A stretch of 32,553 nt of DNA from Sporolactobacillus mangiferae (GTDB taxonomy: Bacteria; Bacillota; Bacilli; Bacillales; Sporolactobacillaceae). The notes under the pieces are model-generated. The model searched no databases and was not told where the DNA came from. It saw nothing but the letters and a program-made list of their open reading frames with translations. The stretch lies in contig NZ_JAMAST010000024.1 in assembly GCF_023336505.1 (NCBI RefSeq), positions 1-32,553 of the forward strand. The letters are read 5' to 3'. Both the position numbers and the translations under genes were made by a program. Positions within the stretch are counted from its first letter, which is position 1; each line of letters begins with the position of its first letter. Shown here in pieces: positions 14,922 through 24,351 of the stretch.

Positions 14922-15227
14922 GATTCATGACTCCTCTCACAATAACCGTGATCTTCATTAGAAAATTTGGCTTCACCAAGCTTCTGGCGAAGGCGAAGCC
15001 GCCGTCGCACTTATACTATGTTCCTTAAAATTTATATGCTTTCTTATAGTATTAAATAAATCTATTCCTCCCATAATTTATGAACCCGCGAGAATAAATA
15101 AGCGATTCTTTCGAATATATTCAGTCAAATAATCTTCTGGATGATCCGGGAAAGCAGATCAAATGAACTTCAGTGTATGTATGTGTAGAATAGACGATGA
15201 AGACTCAATAATGAGGGGGCCTATGGC
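14922..15227. other. intergenic stretch between divergent genes
   Basis: Holds repeat copy 1 (14957-15049), then AT-rich sequence. A -10-like TAGAAT at about 15194 lies roughly 30 bases upstream of the quinone-oxidoreductase-like gene with no good -35. No coding frame is supported. Confidence 0.4.
14957..15049 (+). repeat. interspersed repeat, copy 1
   Basis: Begins ATTAGAAAA, has a 15-base hairpin (TTTGG-CTTCA-CCAAG), then GGCGAAGCCGCCGTCGCACT and an AT-rich part bounded by ACTAT and ATAGT. It matches the copies at 17872-17963 and 32211-32270; the AT-rich inner part is the most diverged. It occupies the space upstream of the LysM-GH18 gene. Confidence 0.8.
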
Positions 15228-16187
15228 TTGAAAGCAATTGTGATTCATCAATACGGCGGTGCTGACCAGCTCCATGAGGCAGAAGTGCCAATGCCTGAAC
15301 CGGAGGCACATCAGGTCATCGTCCGATTGTCCGCCACTTCCATCAATCCGATTGACTGGAAATTAAGAGAAGGTTATCTGAAACAGGCCTTTGACTGGAC
15401 ATTTCCTATTATACTTGGCTGGGATGTCGCCGGAGTGATTGTCAGGACCGGTGACCAGGTCAGTGAATGGAAGGCGGGAGATCGTGTCTTCGCCAGACCG
15501 GCAACGACTCCCAGAGGTTCTTATGCTGAATATACAGCAGTAGATGAAGACCTTCTTGCACGCATACCTGATCATTTATCCTTTGAAGAAGCCGCAGCCA
15601 TTCCGCTTGCGGGACTTACTGCCTGGCAGGCACTTTTTGATTATGGAAAGCTTAAAACGGGAGAAAAAGTGCTCATTCATGCCGGCGCCGGCGGTGTGGG
15701 GTCACTTGCCATTCAATTTGCCAAATACAAGGGGGCCAGCGTGTACACGACTGCAAGCGCAAAAAATCACGATTTCGTTAAGAAACTTGGCGCTGATGAA
15801 ACCATTGATTATCAGTCGCAGGATTTCACCCGTGTGCTTCATGATATGGATCTCGTATTTGACACAGTGGGAGGGCAAGTTCAGCGAGAAAGCTTCAAAG
15901 TGCTGAAAAAGGGATCAGGCAGACTTATATCTATTGTCAATGCTCCTGATCCGCAGCTCATCTCTGAGTACCATGTACAGGCACAGTCCATCTGGCTGAA
16001 AGAAAACGGCCGCCAGTTAAAAGAGATTGCTGACCTGCTTGCATCAGGAAAAGTAAAAGCATCTGCCGGCACGACTCTCCCCTTTTCTGAAAAGAGTATC
16101 AGAGAGGCGCACAGACTGAGTGAAACCGGTCATGCACGCGGTAAAATTGTCGTTAGCTTTGACTCCTTTACAAAAGAAGCAGAGTGA
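15228..16187 (+). CDS. NADP-dependent oxidoreductase, zinc-free MDR/quinone oxidoreductase type
   Basis: 319 residues. Medium-chain dehydrogenase/reductase fold: the N-terminal GroES-like catalytic domain has TSINPIDWKLREG and ILGWDVAGVIVRTG, and the Rossmann domain has the nucleotide loop AGAGGVG at 152-158. The catalytic-zinc and structural-zinc cysteine clusters are missing, which places it with quinone oxidoreductases and NADPH:enone reductases. These reduce quinones or conjugated carbonyls in the cytoplasm. The TTG start has GAGGGGG eight bases upstream; the nearby ATG is out of frame. It is convergent with the SDR gene and shares a hairpin with it. Confidence 0.88.
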   Translation: MKAIVIHQYGGADQLHEAEVPMPEPEAHQVIVRLSATSINPIDWKLREGYLKQAFDWTFPIILGWDVAGVIVRTGDQVSEWKAGDRVFARPATTPRGSYAEYTAVDEDLLARIPDHLSFEEAAAIPLAGLTAWQALFDYGKLKTGEKVLIHAGAGGVGSLAIQFAKYKGASVYTTASAKNHDFVKKLGADETIDYQSQDFTRVLHDMDLVFDTVGGQVQRESFKVLKKGSGRLISIVNAPDPQLISEYHVQAQSIWLKENGRQLKEIADLLASGKVKASAGTTLPFSEKSIREAHRLSETGHARGKIVVSFDSFTKEAE

Positions 16188-16194
16188 ATCAAAA

Positions 16195-16234
16195 AGCGGT
16201 GCCTCATCGGTTCAGCATCCGGTGAAGCGCCGCT
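16195..16234. terminator. bidirectional terminator
   Basis: AGCGGTGC (16195-16202) pairs with GCGCCGCT (16227-16234) with one G-T pair; an inner CGG/CCG pairing lengthens the structure. On the minus strand five T follow, which suits the SDR gene; on the plus strand CAATTTATTT follows. Confidence 0.7.
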
Positions 16235-16273
16235 CAATTTATTTATCTACCTGCAAGCATTCGATTCGCCCGT

Positions 16274-17119
16274 TCAGTTCCAGAAAGCGTCATCACCGAA
16301 ATCGACGTGAGAGGCAGCTTCCTGCCATTCCTCAAAATCTTTTCGCACATCATCGAACTGCTGCAGAGCTCGTGGAACCGTGCCTTTACCGAGCGGGAGA
16401 TGGAGCGGGCTGTTTTCCGCTTCAACTGCCTTGATGATCGCTTTTGCGGCAAGATCCGGACTACCAGGCTGTTTGCCGGAATTATTGCGAAGCTGCTTTA
16501 CTTTTTCCCCAGCCGTCGCGTCATAATCCGTGATCTTCACCTGTCGCTCCGGTGCTGAACTTCCGGCCCAGTCCGTACGGAACGGACCCGGCTCAACTAA
16601 CGTCACTTTAATTCCAAGCGGTCCGACTTCCTGTGCCAGTGCCTGCGAAAAGCCTTCTACTGCGAATTTTGACGCATTGTAATAGCCAAGTGCCGGCGCG
16701 GAAGAAAGTCCGGCGATAGATGAAATATTGACAAAGTGACCGCTTCCCTGACTCCGGAATGTTGGCAGGACGGCACGTGTCAGATCGCTCAGTCCCCAGA
16801 AGTTGGTTTCAAAAAGCTGGCGTACCGCTTCTTCATCCGCTTCTTCAATGGCCCCAAAGTAACCGAATCCGGCGTTGTTTACAAGCACATCGATTCGCCC
16901 AAAGTGATTCAGCGCCTTTTGCAATGTGCTGCGTACCTGCGCCTGATCCGTGACGTCGAGCGGAAGGGCCAGAACCTGATCTTTTCCCTCAGCCAGTTCA
17001 GAAACCGTTTCAACGCGCCGCGCGGTGACCACGACAGGATAGCCGAGACGGATCAGTTCCCTGCTCAGAGAAAGCCCGAACCCTCTCGACGCTCCAGTAA
17101 TAAACCACACTTTCTTCAT
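16274..17119 (-). CDS. short-chain dehydrogenase/reductase
   Basis: 281 residues with all classical SDR motifs: cofactor loop TGASRGFG at 8-15, NNAG at 81-84, the catalytic serine in NISSIAG (S133/S134), and Y147-N-A-S-K151. The R at position 12 and AR after the second strand (TARR, 32-35) favour NADP(H). The length and the segment VEPGPFRTDW fit the branch of oxidoreductases acting on steroid, retinol or aldehyde-like substrates; the true substrate is unknown. The ATG has GGGAGGG upstream. It faces the quinone-oxidoreductase-like gene, and both could detoxify carbonyls, but there is no evidence of joint control. Confidence 0.88.
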   Translation of the reverse strand: MKKVWFITGASRGFGLSLSRELIRLGYPVVVTARRVETVSELAEGKDQVLALPLDVTDQAQVRSTLQKALNHFGRIDVLVNNAGFGYFGAIEEADEEAVRQLFETNFWGLSDLTRAVLPTFRSQGSGHFVNISSIAGLSSAPALGYYNASKFAVEGFSQALAQEVGPLGIKVTLVEPGPFRTDWAGSSAPERQVKITDYDATAGEKVKQLRNNSGKQPGSPDLAAKAIIKAVEAENSPLHLPLGKGTVPRALQQFDDVRKDFEEWQEAASHVDFGDDAFWN

Positions 17120-17628
17120 CAGATCATCCCTCCCTGAATGTCCTAAGTATATAATCTGCTTCTCACTCTCCGCAACTGAACACCCTTATGCAGCGCCAAA
17201 TTATTTCTTCATCGGACGTCCGCTTGATGACCATGTGTTTGTCAGCCGATATCGATGCGGAGGTTACCGGGATAAATATGTTTCAGCTACCTGTGCAGTG
17301 TGCTCCGTACCCATTAGCACACCCCTGAAAGAGACGTTGCTCAAAATTGGATTATGACGCTATATGAATCAACCGGCAATCAAGGCTGCAACAGAAGCTC
17401 GCATAAAGGGGAAAGAAGAAGGGTGCAGATCTTTCTGCACTTTATCAAGGAAAATAAGTAAAAGAATAGAGATGACGGTAAGTAAGCCAATCATACAAAA
17501 AATACGCAGGATCGAAAAGACCAAAGAATGATCAGAAGCTATTGTAAATATGCAAAGGCTTGTCTAACGGCAATAAACACTGAAAAACAATATAACAGTG
17601 TAAGATTGCTCTTCTCGCCTATTGTTCC
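17120..17628. other. stretch with only decayed or doubtful coding sequence
   Basis: I find no confident gene here. One open frame on the plus strand (17196-17357, no start codon) reads PNYFFIGRPLDDHVFVSRYR and then CGGYRDKYVSATCAVC before a stop; the paired cysteines look protein-like and it may be a fragment of a lost gene. A second frame (17363-17530, ATG, 55 residues, Lys/Arg-rich, MNQPAIKAATEARIKGKEEG) has no ribosome-binding site. Neither resembles a family I can name. Confidence 0.35.
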
Positions 17629-17814
17629 TCATTCTTTATACACGACCAAAACGGAATAAAACAGATGCACATCATTTCCCGGAACCAAGTCATCCATCGC
17701 TCTAAGCGACGTGATGAATTTGATTTCCTTAGTTGATTCATGTGCAATAAGAAATTCGTTAACCGAGTTTTCAAGATGCGCTGCATCATGATCTGTAAAT
17801 ACTTTTATTTTCAC
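17629..17814 (-). CDS. Cse60-like sporulation protein
   Basis: 61 residues from a GTG start with TTGGAG eight bases upstream. The sequence MKIKVFTDHDAAHLENSVNEFL, then IKFITSLRAMDD and a final hydrophobic strand LFYSVLVVYKE, follows the pattern of Cse60, a 60-residue protein expressed under sigma-E in the B. subtilis mother cell: a beta strand, an amphipathic helix ending NxFL, a second strand after KEIKF, and a last strand ending in VIYK. The upstream sequence on this strand contains CATATAAT, which resembles a sigma-E -10, but the -35 is not clear. Its biochemical role is unknown. Confidence 0.7.
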   Translation of the reverse strand: MKIKVFTDHDAAHLENSVNEFLIAHESTKEIKFITSLRAMDDLVPGNDVHLFYSVLVVYKE

Positions 17815-17822
17815 GCCAACAT

Positions 17823-17860
17823 CTCCAATTATATGATTATTAATGATTATGCAATTGGAG
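17823..17860. promoter_or_regulatory. inverted repeat upstream of the Cse60-like gene
   Basis: CTCCAATT (17823-17830) and AATTGGAG (17853-17860) are exact inverted arms around 22 bases that themselves carry partly symmetrical GATTAT/ATAATC sequence. It covers the ribosome-binding site and the likely -10, so it may be an operator or a 5' hairpin. Confidence 0.35.
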
Positions 17861-17871
17861 AAAGGTTATGC

Positions 17872-17963
17872 ATTAGAAAACCTGGCTTTGCCAGGCCTTT
17901 GACACGGGCGAAGCCGCCGTCACACTTACACTATAATCCGCTGAATTTTAAACTTTCTTATAG
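17872..17963 (+). repeat. interspersed repeat, copy 2
   Basis: ATTAGAAAA, then the perfect hairpin CCTGGC-TTT-GCCAGG, then GGGCGAAGCCGCCGTC, then a long conserved AT-rich tail bounded by CTATAA (near 17931) and TTATAG (near 17958). The last 55 bases are nearly identical to copy 3 at 32211-32270; the first 50 align with copy 1 at 14957-15049. Confidence 0.85.
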
Positions 17964-18095
17964 CTAAAATAAAAACACCTCAAGGGTGCCAAACATACAG
18001 ACGGCCTCTGCCTCAACGCGCAATACTGAAATTTTCACCTGTTATATCCTTGGCTGCCCGTTCAAACCACAGAGTGCGTTTATGTTTATTCATCT

Positions 18096-18344
18096 TCATC
18101 CCAGCGCTTCACTGATATGGCTTTTGAGCCGGTAAGCGGGCTGCTTGATCACATTGTTTTCATCCTTATTAATCTCAACTTTAAAAATATTGCCATAATC
18201 TTTTTTTCACAGCATTTTAATCACATCACTTGAGTTTCTGCCGAGCTCTTCTGCGATTGCTGTGGATTTCATGACCTCATTTTCTTTCAGCAGTGATACA
18301 ATCTCCAAGAGTGTCTTGTTTTTTTTAATTGCTGACGTTTCCAT
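18096..18344 (-). pseudogene. winged-helix DNA-binding protein with an in-frame stop
   Basis: Read on the minus strand from the ATG at 18344, 83 codons stay in one frame with a single TGA at codon 46. Before it, LLEIVSLLKENEVMKSTAIA and EELGRNSSDVIKML form a clear helix-turn-helix; after it, KKDYGNIFKVEINKDENNVI and KQPAYRLKS continue in the same style. The stop lies where a tryptophan or similar residue would fit (TGA from TGG by one change), next to a run of seven A. An AGAGGA lies immediately before the ATG. A short open frame (MNKHKRTLWFERAAKDITGE) follows in the direction of transcription and may be part of the same lost operon. I cannot name the family. Confidence 0.5.
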
Positions 18345-18663
18345 TCCTCTATATCATTGTTCGTCAATGTGAGCAAAAATAATGGTAGTCTTTTAGTCCC
18401 GATTCCGGCTTCAAATGTGAACATTATGTGACTTGTTGTTCAAAGACCGTAGTTCACTACAAATGGGCGCATTTTAGAAAAACCGGGCAAAAAGCGTCTG
18501 GTCCTTGCTTCCGCACGATGCGGTGGCTTCCACGTTGCGCGCAGGACGTATGCGCATTTAGCAAAAGTTCCTTATAGTACGAGAAAATGCGGACCTTCCG
18601 CATGCTGAACGATTTGCCGGGGGCGGATTCATTCATATTTCTGGCCGATCATTACCTGTTATA
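18345..18663. other. non-coding stretch with GC-rich hairpins
   Basis: No gene is supported. Between about 18500 and 18620 the sequence is unusually rich in inverted motifs: CCGCA-CGA-TGCGG, TGCGCGCA, and GGTCC/GGACC at the two ends (near 18500 and 18592). It might be a repeat element or the scar of one, but I see no second copy in this window. Confidence 0.35.
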
Positions 18664-18705
18664 CGAAAAAAGAACATCAATTAACGCACGCCCTGTTAAT
18701 CAATG
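18664..18705 (-). terminator. rho-independent terminator of the dehalogenase gene
   Basis: An 11-bp stem with two G-T pairs (arms 18675-18685 and 18695-18705) followed on the minus strand by TTCTTTTTTC. It lies about 20 bases after the stop codon at 18725. Confidence 0.75.
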
Positions 18706-18724
18706 TTACCTTATAAATACGACA

Positions 18725-19390
18725 TCAGTTTATCCATTCCAATATACCCTTTAAATCATCATGAACGGAGTCAGGCTGCTGATTCAGCTCTTCAACGGGT
18801 AAATGATGGCGATTAATCCAGGCTGTCCTGAATCCAAAGCTTTTCGCACCCGAAATATCCCATCCATTGCAGGAGAAGAACAGTACCTCTTCACGATTAA
18901 CCGCCAGTCGATTGAGTACTTGTGTATACGACGCCGGGGTCGGTTTATATTGTTTGACTTCATCAACACTGATGACTTGTTCAACATACGGAGACAGCCC
19001 GGAACTTTCAATCAGCGGATCCAGCATATCCCGAGAACCATTGGAAAAAATCGCCACTGTTCCCGTTCCCTTTAATTCTTTTAATGCAGAAACAACCTCC
19101 GGATACAGTTCAAGGTGCTCGTATGACTTCATTAAATCCACCATTTTACTGGCATCATATTCAAGATGAAGCTGGTGAATGGCATACTTTAAAGCGGCCT
19201 GAGTGATCTGGCTAAACGGTTTATACTGGCCCATTAACTGCCTTAAAAATGAGTACTCAACCTGCTTGTCACGCCATAAAACGCTCAGCTCAGCCCCTTT
19301 GTCTCCATAAAGCGCCACACACTTTTCCTTAACAGAATAGACATCAAACAACGTTCCGTAAGCGTCAAAAACAAAGGCCTTTATCGACAT
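18725..19390 (-). CDS. haloacid dehalogenase, type II (L-2-haloacid dehalogenase-like)
   Basis: 221 residues, the usual size of L-2-haloacid dehalogenases. HAD-fold motifs: nucleophile D9 in FDAYGTLFDV, a conserved Arg in LWRDKQVEYSFLR (R40), S116-N117 in FSNGS, K149 in YKPTPASY, and N175/D178 in SCNGWDISGAK. The motif after the nucleophile (AYGT instead of the DxD of phosphatases) and N175/D178 mark true dehalogenases, which replace halogen on 2-haloalkanoates by hydroxyl through an aspartyl ester. Natural substrate here is unknown. The ATG has GAGGGGG nine bases upstream. Single-gene unit, cytoplasmic. Confidence 0.9.
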   Translation of the reverse strand: MSIKAFVFDAYGTLFDVYSVKEKCVALYGDKGAELSVLWRDKQVEYSFLRQLMGQYKPFSQITQAALKYAIHQLHLEYDASKMVDLMKSYEHLELYPEVVSALKELKGTGTVAIFSNGSRDMLDPLIESSGLSPYVEQVISVDEVKQYKPTPASYTQVLNRLAVNREEVLFFSCNGWDISGAKSFGFRTAWINRHHLPVEELNQQPDSVHDDLKGILEWIN

Positions 19391-19630
19391 TTAAAGTTTC
19401 CCCCTCAGCATTTGTTGTGGATTCCACGACTTCATTTTACATCAGTAATGAAACAAAATACCAAAAACGGCCTGTTTCATTCTCTACTTGTGACCGTTGT
19501 TCGCAATTTACATGTTCAATTTCTCCTATTTCGGTACTCCATTGGTTATCCTTAACCCTGTCCAATTCTGTTTCATGGAAGTTCGCCGTTCGACTGATCG
19601 AGGCTTCTTACCTTGTGATGCATATATATC

Positions 19631-20128
19631 ATGAAAATGGAGAAACCAAGAAAAAAAGGTGATTTCATGCTAGGGCTTTTGAGTGCGGTCGTGCTTTTTA
19701 ATGCATTCGCCTTTTTCACCAATTCCAGATTAACAAAAAGCCAGATTTTACAAATTTGGACATTCACAATTGCTTTTCAAATTTTTGTTGATACATACAT
19801 GAACCAAAAGTTTCACGGATACTGGTACTTTGACAGAGGCATCGATCTTAAAGCAATACCTGCATTAATTGTGTTGATTCCTCCCGTCAATATGATCTTT
19901 CTGAACAGATATCCTTTTGGCTATCCTTTACTTAAACGGATCATGTACGTCATCCTTTGGGCAATCGGTATTACTTTGTATGAATGGCTCGCGGTTTTAC
20001 CGGAGCCATGGGGCTATTTTCGTTACGGCTGGTGGAAAATAACCTATTCACTGCTGGTGAATCCGTTGCTGCTTTATATCGTTGTCAAGTTTTATGAACT
20101 GGTCAGAAAGTTTGAAAATGAGTCTTAA
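19631..20128 (+). CDS. CBO0543-type membrane protein
   Basis: 165 residues with four or five hydrophobic helices and conserved aromatic motifs (YMNQKFHGYWYFDRGID, EWLAVLPEPWGYFRYGWW) characteristic of the CBO0543 family of integral membrane proteins in sporulating Firmicutes. Function unknown. The first ATG has no ribosome-binding site but gives the N-terminus MKMEKPRKKGDF, which fits the basic cytoplasmic start I expect in the family; an ATG at 19667 has AAAAGGTG five bases upstream and may be the real start. A strong terminator follows. Confidence 0.75.
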   Translation: MKMEKPRKKGDFMLGLLSAVVLFNAFAFFTNSRLTKSQILQIWTFTIAFQIFVDTYMNQKFHGYWYFDRGIDLKAIPALIVLIPPVNMIFLNRYPFGYPLLKRIMYVILWAIGITLYEWLAVLPEPWGYFRYGWWKITYSLLVNPLLLYIVVKFYELVRKFENES

Positions 20129-20198
20129 TTGGATCCGCTCGTAAAATGCAGTCCGGATGAAGAATTTAAACAGGATATTGTCCATCAAACAGATTGTG

Positions 20199-20230
20199 CA
20201 AAAGGAGTCCATAATGCAGGACTCCTTTTG
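20199..20230. terminator. bidirectional terminator
   Basis: A perfect 12-bp stem (CAAAAGGAGTCC at 20199-20210, GGACTCCTTTTG at 20219-20230) with an eight-base loop between the convergent CBO0543-type and aldo/keto reductase genes; four T on each strand. Confidence 0.85.
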
Positions 20231-20260
20231 ATTTGATATTCGATATCGCGATAATAGCAA

Positions 20261-21199
20261 TCATTCAGCTGCGAAAGCCTGATCGATCAGCTCATATTCG
20301 TCATTTGATAGCCGGACCTCAGCCGCCCGTGCAATGCCTGGAATCTGACCGGCATTTCTTGCGCCGGGAATCACTGCGGTTAAATCAGGATTGGCCAGAT
20401 ACCATGCCAGTACGACCTGAAGCACATCCACCTGGTGACGCTGTGCAATCGGCCGGATTGCGTCCACCGCATTCATTGTTTTCCGGAATGATTCACCCGT
20501 GAATTTTTCATTTTTACTGCGCGGATCGTGTTCATCAAATGTCGAATCCTTCGTATATTTCCCGGTGAGCAGACCGGATTCAAGCGGGAAGTACGGAACA
20601 AAGGAAATATGTTCGTCTTTTAGATAAGGAAATAATTTTTTCTCTTCATCGCGATGAATCAGGCTGTAGTAATTCTCGACCACATCGACGTAGCCATCCC
20701 TGTTTGCATCTATGGCCTGTTCAAGCGTGAAATTTGAAATGCCGATCGCTCTTATTTTCCCTGCTGCCCGCATATCCTGAAGCGCGCCGACAGCCTCACT
20801 TTTCGGTGTTTTTTCATCTGGAAAATGAATGTAGAAAATATCGATGTAGTCCGTTTTCAAACGTTTGAGTGCGTCATCCACTGACTTTTTCAGAAATTGC
20901 GGTTCATTATTCAATATCATTTCACCACTGGAGAAGTCATGAGCTGCCTTATCGGCAATAATAACCTGATCCCTCGGAAAATCAGCAATAACTTCGCCAA
21001 TCAATTCTTCGGAACGACCTTTACCGTACATAAAAGCCGTATCAAGCAGCTGAATTCCTGATTCAAGCGCAGCACGCACCACTTGCCGACCATCTGATTC
21101 CGATAAATCAGGAAACAGATTGTGCCCACCGACTTTGTTCGTGCCCAGTCCAAGCGGTGCTGTTTCAACCTGACTTTTTCCGATTTTTACCTTCTTCAT
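20261..21199 (-). CDS. iolS: aldo/keto reductase, IolS-like
   Basis: 312 residues from the ATG at 21199, where the sequence MKKVKIGKSQVETAPLGLGT matches B. subtilis IolS; GGAGG is 11 bases upstream, and a GTG and an ATG slightly further up are alternatives. The catalytic tetrad is present: D53 and Y58 (LDTAFMYGKGRSEELIGEV), K84 and H125 (IFYIHFPDE). The AKR NADP-binding segment is at the C-terminus (AWYLANPDLTAVIPGARNAGQI). IolS (AKR11A) is an NADPH-dependent oxidoreductase first named for its place near the myo-inositol operon; here no iol genes are present, so the physiological substrate is open. The symbol rests on sequence resemblance only. Confidence 0.85.
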   Translation of the reverse strand: MKKVKIGKSQVETAPLGLGTNKVGGHNLFPDLSESDGRQVVRAALESGIQLLDTAFMYGKGRSEELIGEVIADFPRDQVIIADKAAHDFSSGEMILNNEPQFLKKSVDDALKRLKTDYIDIFYIHFPDEKTPKSEAVGALQDMRAAGKIRAIGISNFTLEQAIDANRDGYVDVVENYYSLIHRDEEKKLFPYLKDEHISFVPYFPLESGLLTGKYTKDSTFDEHDPRSKNEKFTGESFRKTMNAVDAIRPIAQRHQVDVLQVVLAWYLANPDLTAVIPGARNAGQIPGIARAAEVRLSNDEYELIDQAFAAE

Positions 21200-21302
21200 C
21201 ACCATTTCCACCTCCGCATTGGCTTAACACTTTTAATATAACACAGCGGGTCATCCAATTCCGTTCTCAATGCTTAGAGCGGCGGCAAGGGCATATCAAT
21301 GA

Positions 21303-21857
21303 TCAAAGACGGCGAATGATACGCGCTGGGTTACCGGCAATAATGACGTTATCCGGAAAGGAACGCGTGACAACCGCTCCCACCCCGACCACAACATTAT
21401 CACCCAGTGTAACGCCCGGAACGATGATTGCACCGCCGCCGACCCATACATTATTCCCGATGGTCACCGGCCTCCCCATACCGATCATGGCGGCTCGTCT
21501 TTCAGCATCCAGCGGGTGTTCAGCTGCATAGATTTGCACATGTGGCGCCAGCAAACAATGGTTGCCGATTGTTATAGGCGCTACATCAAGCATCACACAA
21601 TCATAATTGCACAGGAATTCGTCGCCGACGGAAATATTATAGCCAAAGTCACAGCGAAACCCCGGCTGAACATCCGCATTTTTTCCAACATGTTTAAAAA
21701 GCTTGCGCAAAATTTTCTGTTTCTTCTTGTACTGTCGATCCGTCAGGGCGTTTAATTGCCGCACAAGTTTCCGTGCATGAAATACGTCATTCATGAGTTC
21801 CTGGTCACGTATTTGATAAGGCTCACCCGCGAGTAATTTACGCTTATTGATATTCAT
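21303..21857 (-). CDS. maltose O-acetyltransferase-like (left-handed beta-helix)
   Basis: 184 residues, the typical Maa/LacA length. The N-terminal maltose-acetyltransferase segment (KRKLLAGEPYQIRDQELMND) is followed by hexapeptide repeats forming a left-handed parallel beta helix, with the active-site histidine in YAAEHPLDAERR and the final GNPARIIR. It transfers acetyl from acetyl-CoA to the 6-hydroxyl of glucose or maltose or related sugars, and acts as a trimer in the cytoplasm. GGAGG lies 15 bases before the ATG, longer than usual, and no better start is available. Confidence 0.9.
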   Translation of the reverse strand: MNINKRKLLAGEPYQIRDQELMNDVFHARKLVRQLNALTDRQYKKKQKILRKLFKHVGKNADVQPGFRCDFGYNISVGDEFLCNYDCVMLDVAPITIGNHCLLAPHVQIYAAEHPLDAERRAAMIGMGRPVTIGNNVWVGGGAIIVPGVTLGDNVVVGVGAVVTRSFPDNVIIAGNPARIIRRL

Positions 21858-22045
21858 CGTGTTCTTTTTGAACCTCCATTTTTTATCGCCTTGAATTTGT
21901 ATCTTCAGCGTCCATTGACAGCGTTTTCATTAAAGGGTGGGCGCAACCAGGCTTTCTAACACTTATATTAACGTTATTCTATTGGTCTGTATACTCGATC
22001 AGGTATCACAAAGCATAATGGATGCGCGGCTACAACAATGGTACG

Positions 22046-22094
22046 AAAAAGAGGGCACTCAAAGGCATGAAAACCTTATGAGCACCCTCTTTTT
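22046..22094 (-). terminator. rho-independent terminator of groESL
   Basis: Long inverted repeat: AAAAAGAGGG with CCCTCTTTTT and an inner CTCA-AAGG with CCTT-A-TGAG. On the minus strand it ends CCCTCTTTTTCG. It is about 80 bases after the groEL stop codon. Confidence 0.85.
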
Positions 22095-22172
22095 TCTAAA
22101 AAGCTATTTATGGCACATAGAAATGCGCAAAATGCTCAAATCCCCGGGATACATAAGGGATTCAAGATTTTT

Positions 22173-23813
<1,641 letters not shown>

Positions 23814-23864
23814 CTAAATTAAATAAGCTTGAGGATCTTTTGCCTGAAAAGCAAAGGATCGTTG

Positions 23865-24149
23865 TCAGTCAATCACAGCAAGAATGTCGTCCTGACGAAC
23901 AACGAGGTACGTTTTGCCGTCATATTTTACTTCAGTGCCTGCATATTTTGAAAAGATTACTTTTTCTCCCTCTTTAACATCCAACGCAATGCGTTCGCCT
24001 TTATCGGATACCTTGCCGGCGCCAACAGCAACAACGCGACCTTCTTGCGGCTTTTCTTTTGCCGAGTCAGGAAGCACAATACCGCTTGCAGTTTTTTCTT
24101 CTTTTTCTTGTGGTTCGATCACAATACGATCACCCAATGGCTTTAACAT
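23865..24149 (-). CDS. groES: co-chaperonin GroES (Hsp10)
   Basis: 94 residues: [20 protein letters not shown] at the N-terminus, the mobile loop [20 protein letters not shown] and the C-terminal [26 protein letters not shown]. It caps the GroEL ring as a heptamer. GGAGG lies upstream of the ATG. First gene of the operon, directly behind the CIRCE element. Confidence 0.99.
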   Translation of the reverse strand: MLKPLGDRIVIEPQEKEEKTASGIVLPDSAKEKPQEGRVVAVGAGKVSDKGERIALDVKEGEKVIFSKYAGTEVKYDGKTYLVVRQDDILAVID

Positions 24150-24190
24150 GTAGAAATACCCTCCTTAAAAATGTTAAGTTAAGTACTTTG

Positions 24191-24217
24191 TTAGCACTCT
24201 AATCACCTGAGTGCTAA
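24191..24217 (-). promoter_or_regulatory. CIRCE element (HrcA operator)
   Basis: TTAGCACTC (24191-24199), nine bases, GAGTGCTAA (24209-24217): an exact match to the CIRCE consensus. It lies just downstream of the groESL -10, so HrcA binding would repress chaperonin transcription until heat shock. The hrcA gene itself is not in this window. Confidence 0.97.
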
Positions 24218-24227
24218 TCCATTTAAT

Positions 24228-24256
24228 ATAATAATCAATTCATAATGGTTTTGCAA
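24228..24256 (-). promoter_or_regulatory. sigma-A promoter of groESL
   Basis: Minus strand: TTGCAA (24251-24256), 17-bp spacer, TATTAT (24228-24233), followed by CIRCE about ten bases further on. Confidence 0.8.
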
Positions 24257-24351
24257 GTTTTTCCTCAAAATAAATCCACCGTTTGATGTGCGGAATAAGC
24301 AGAAGCGGGATAATTGAAATTGGCTGTGTTAAAATAGAGGACAATGAGCCA

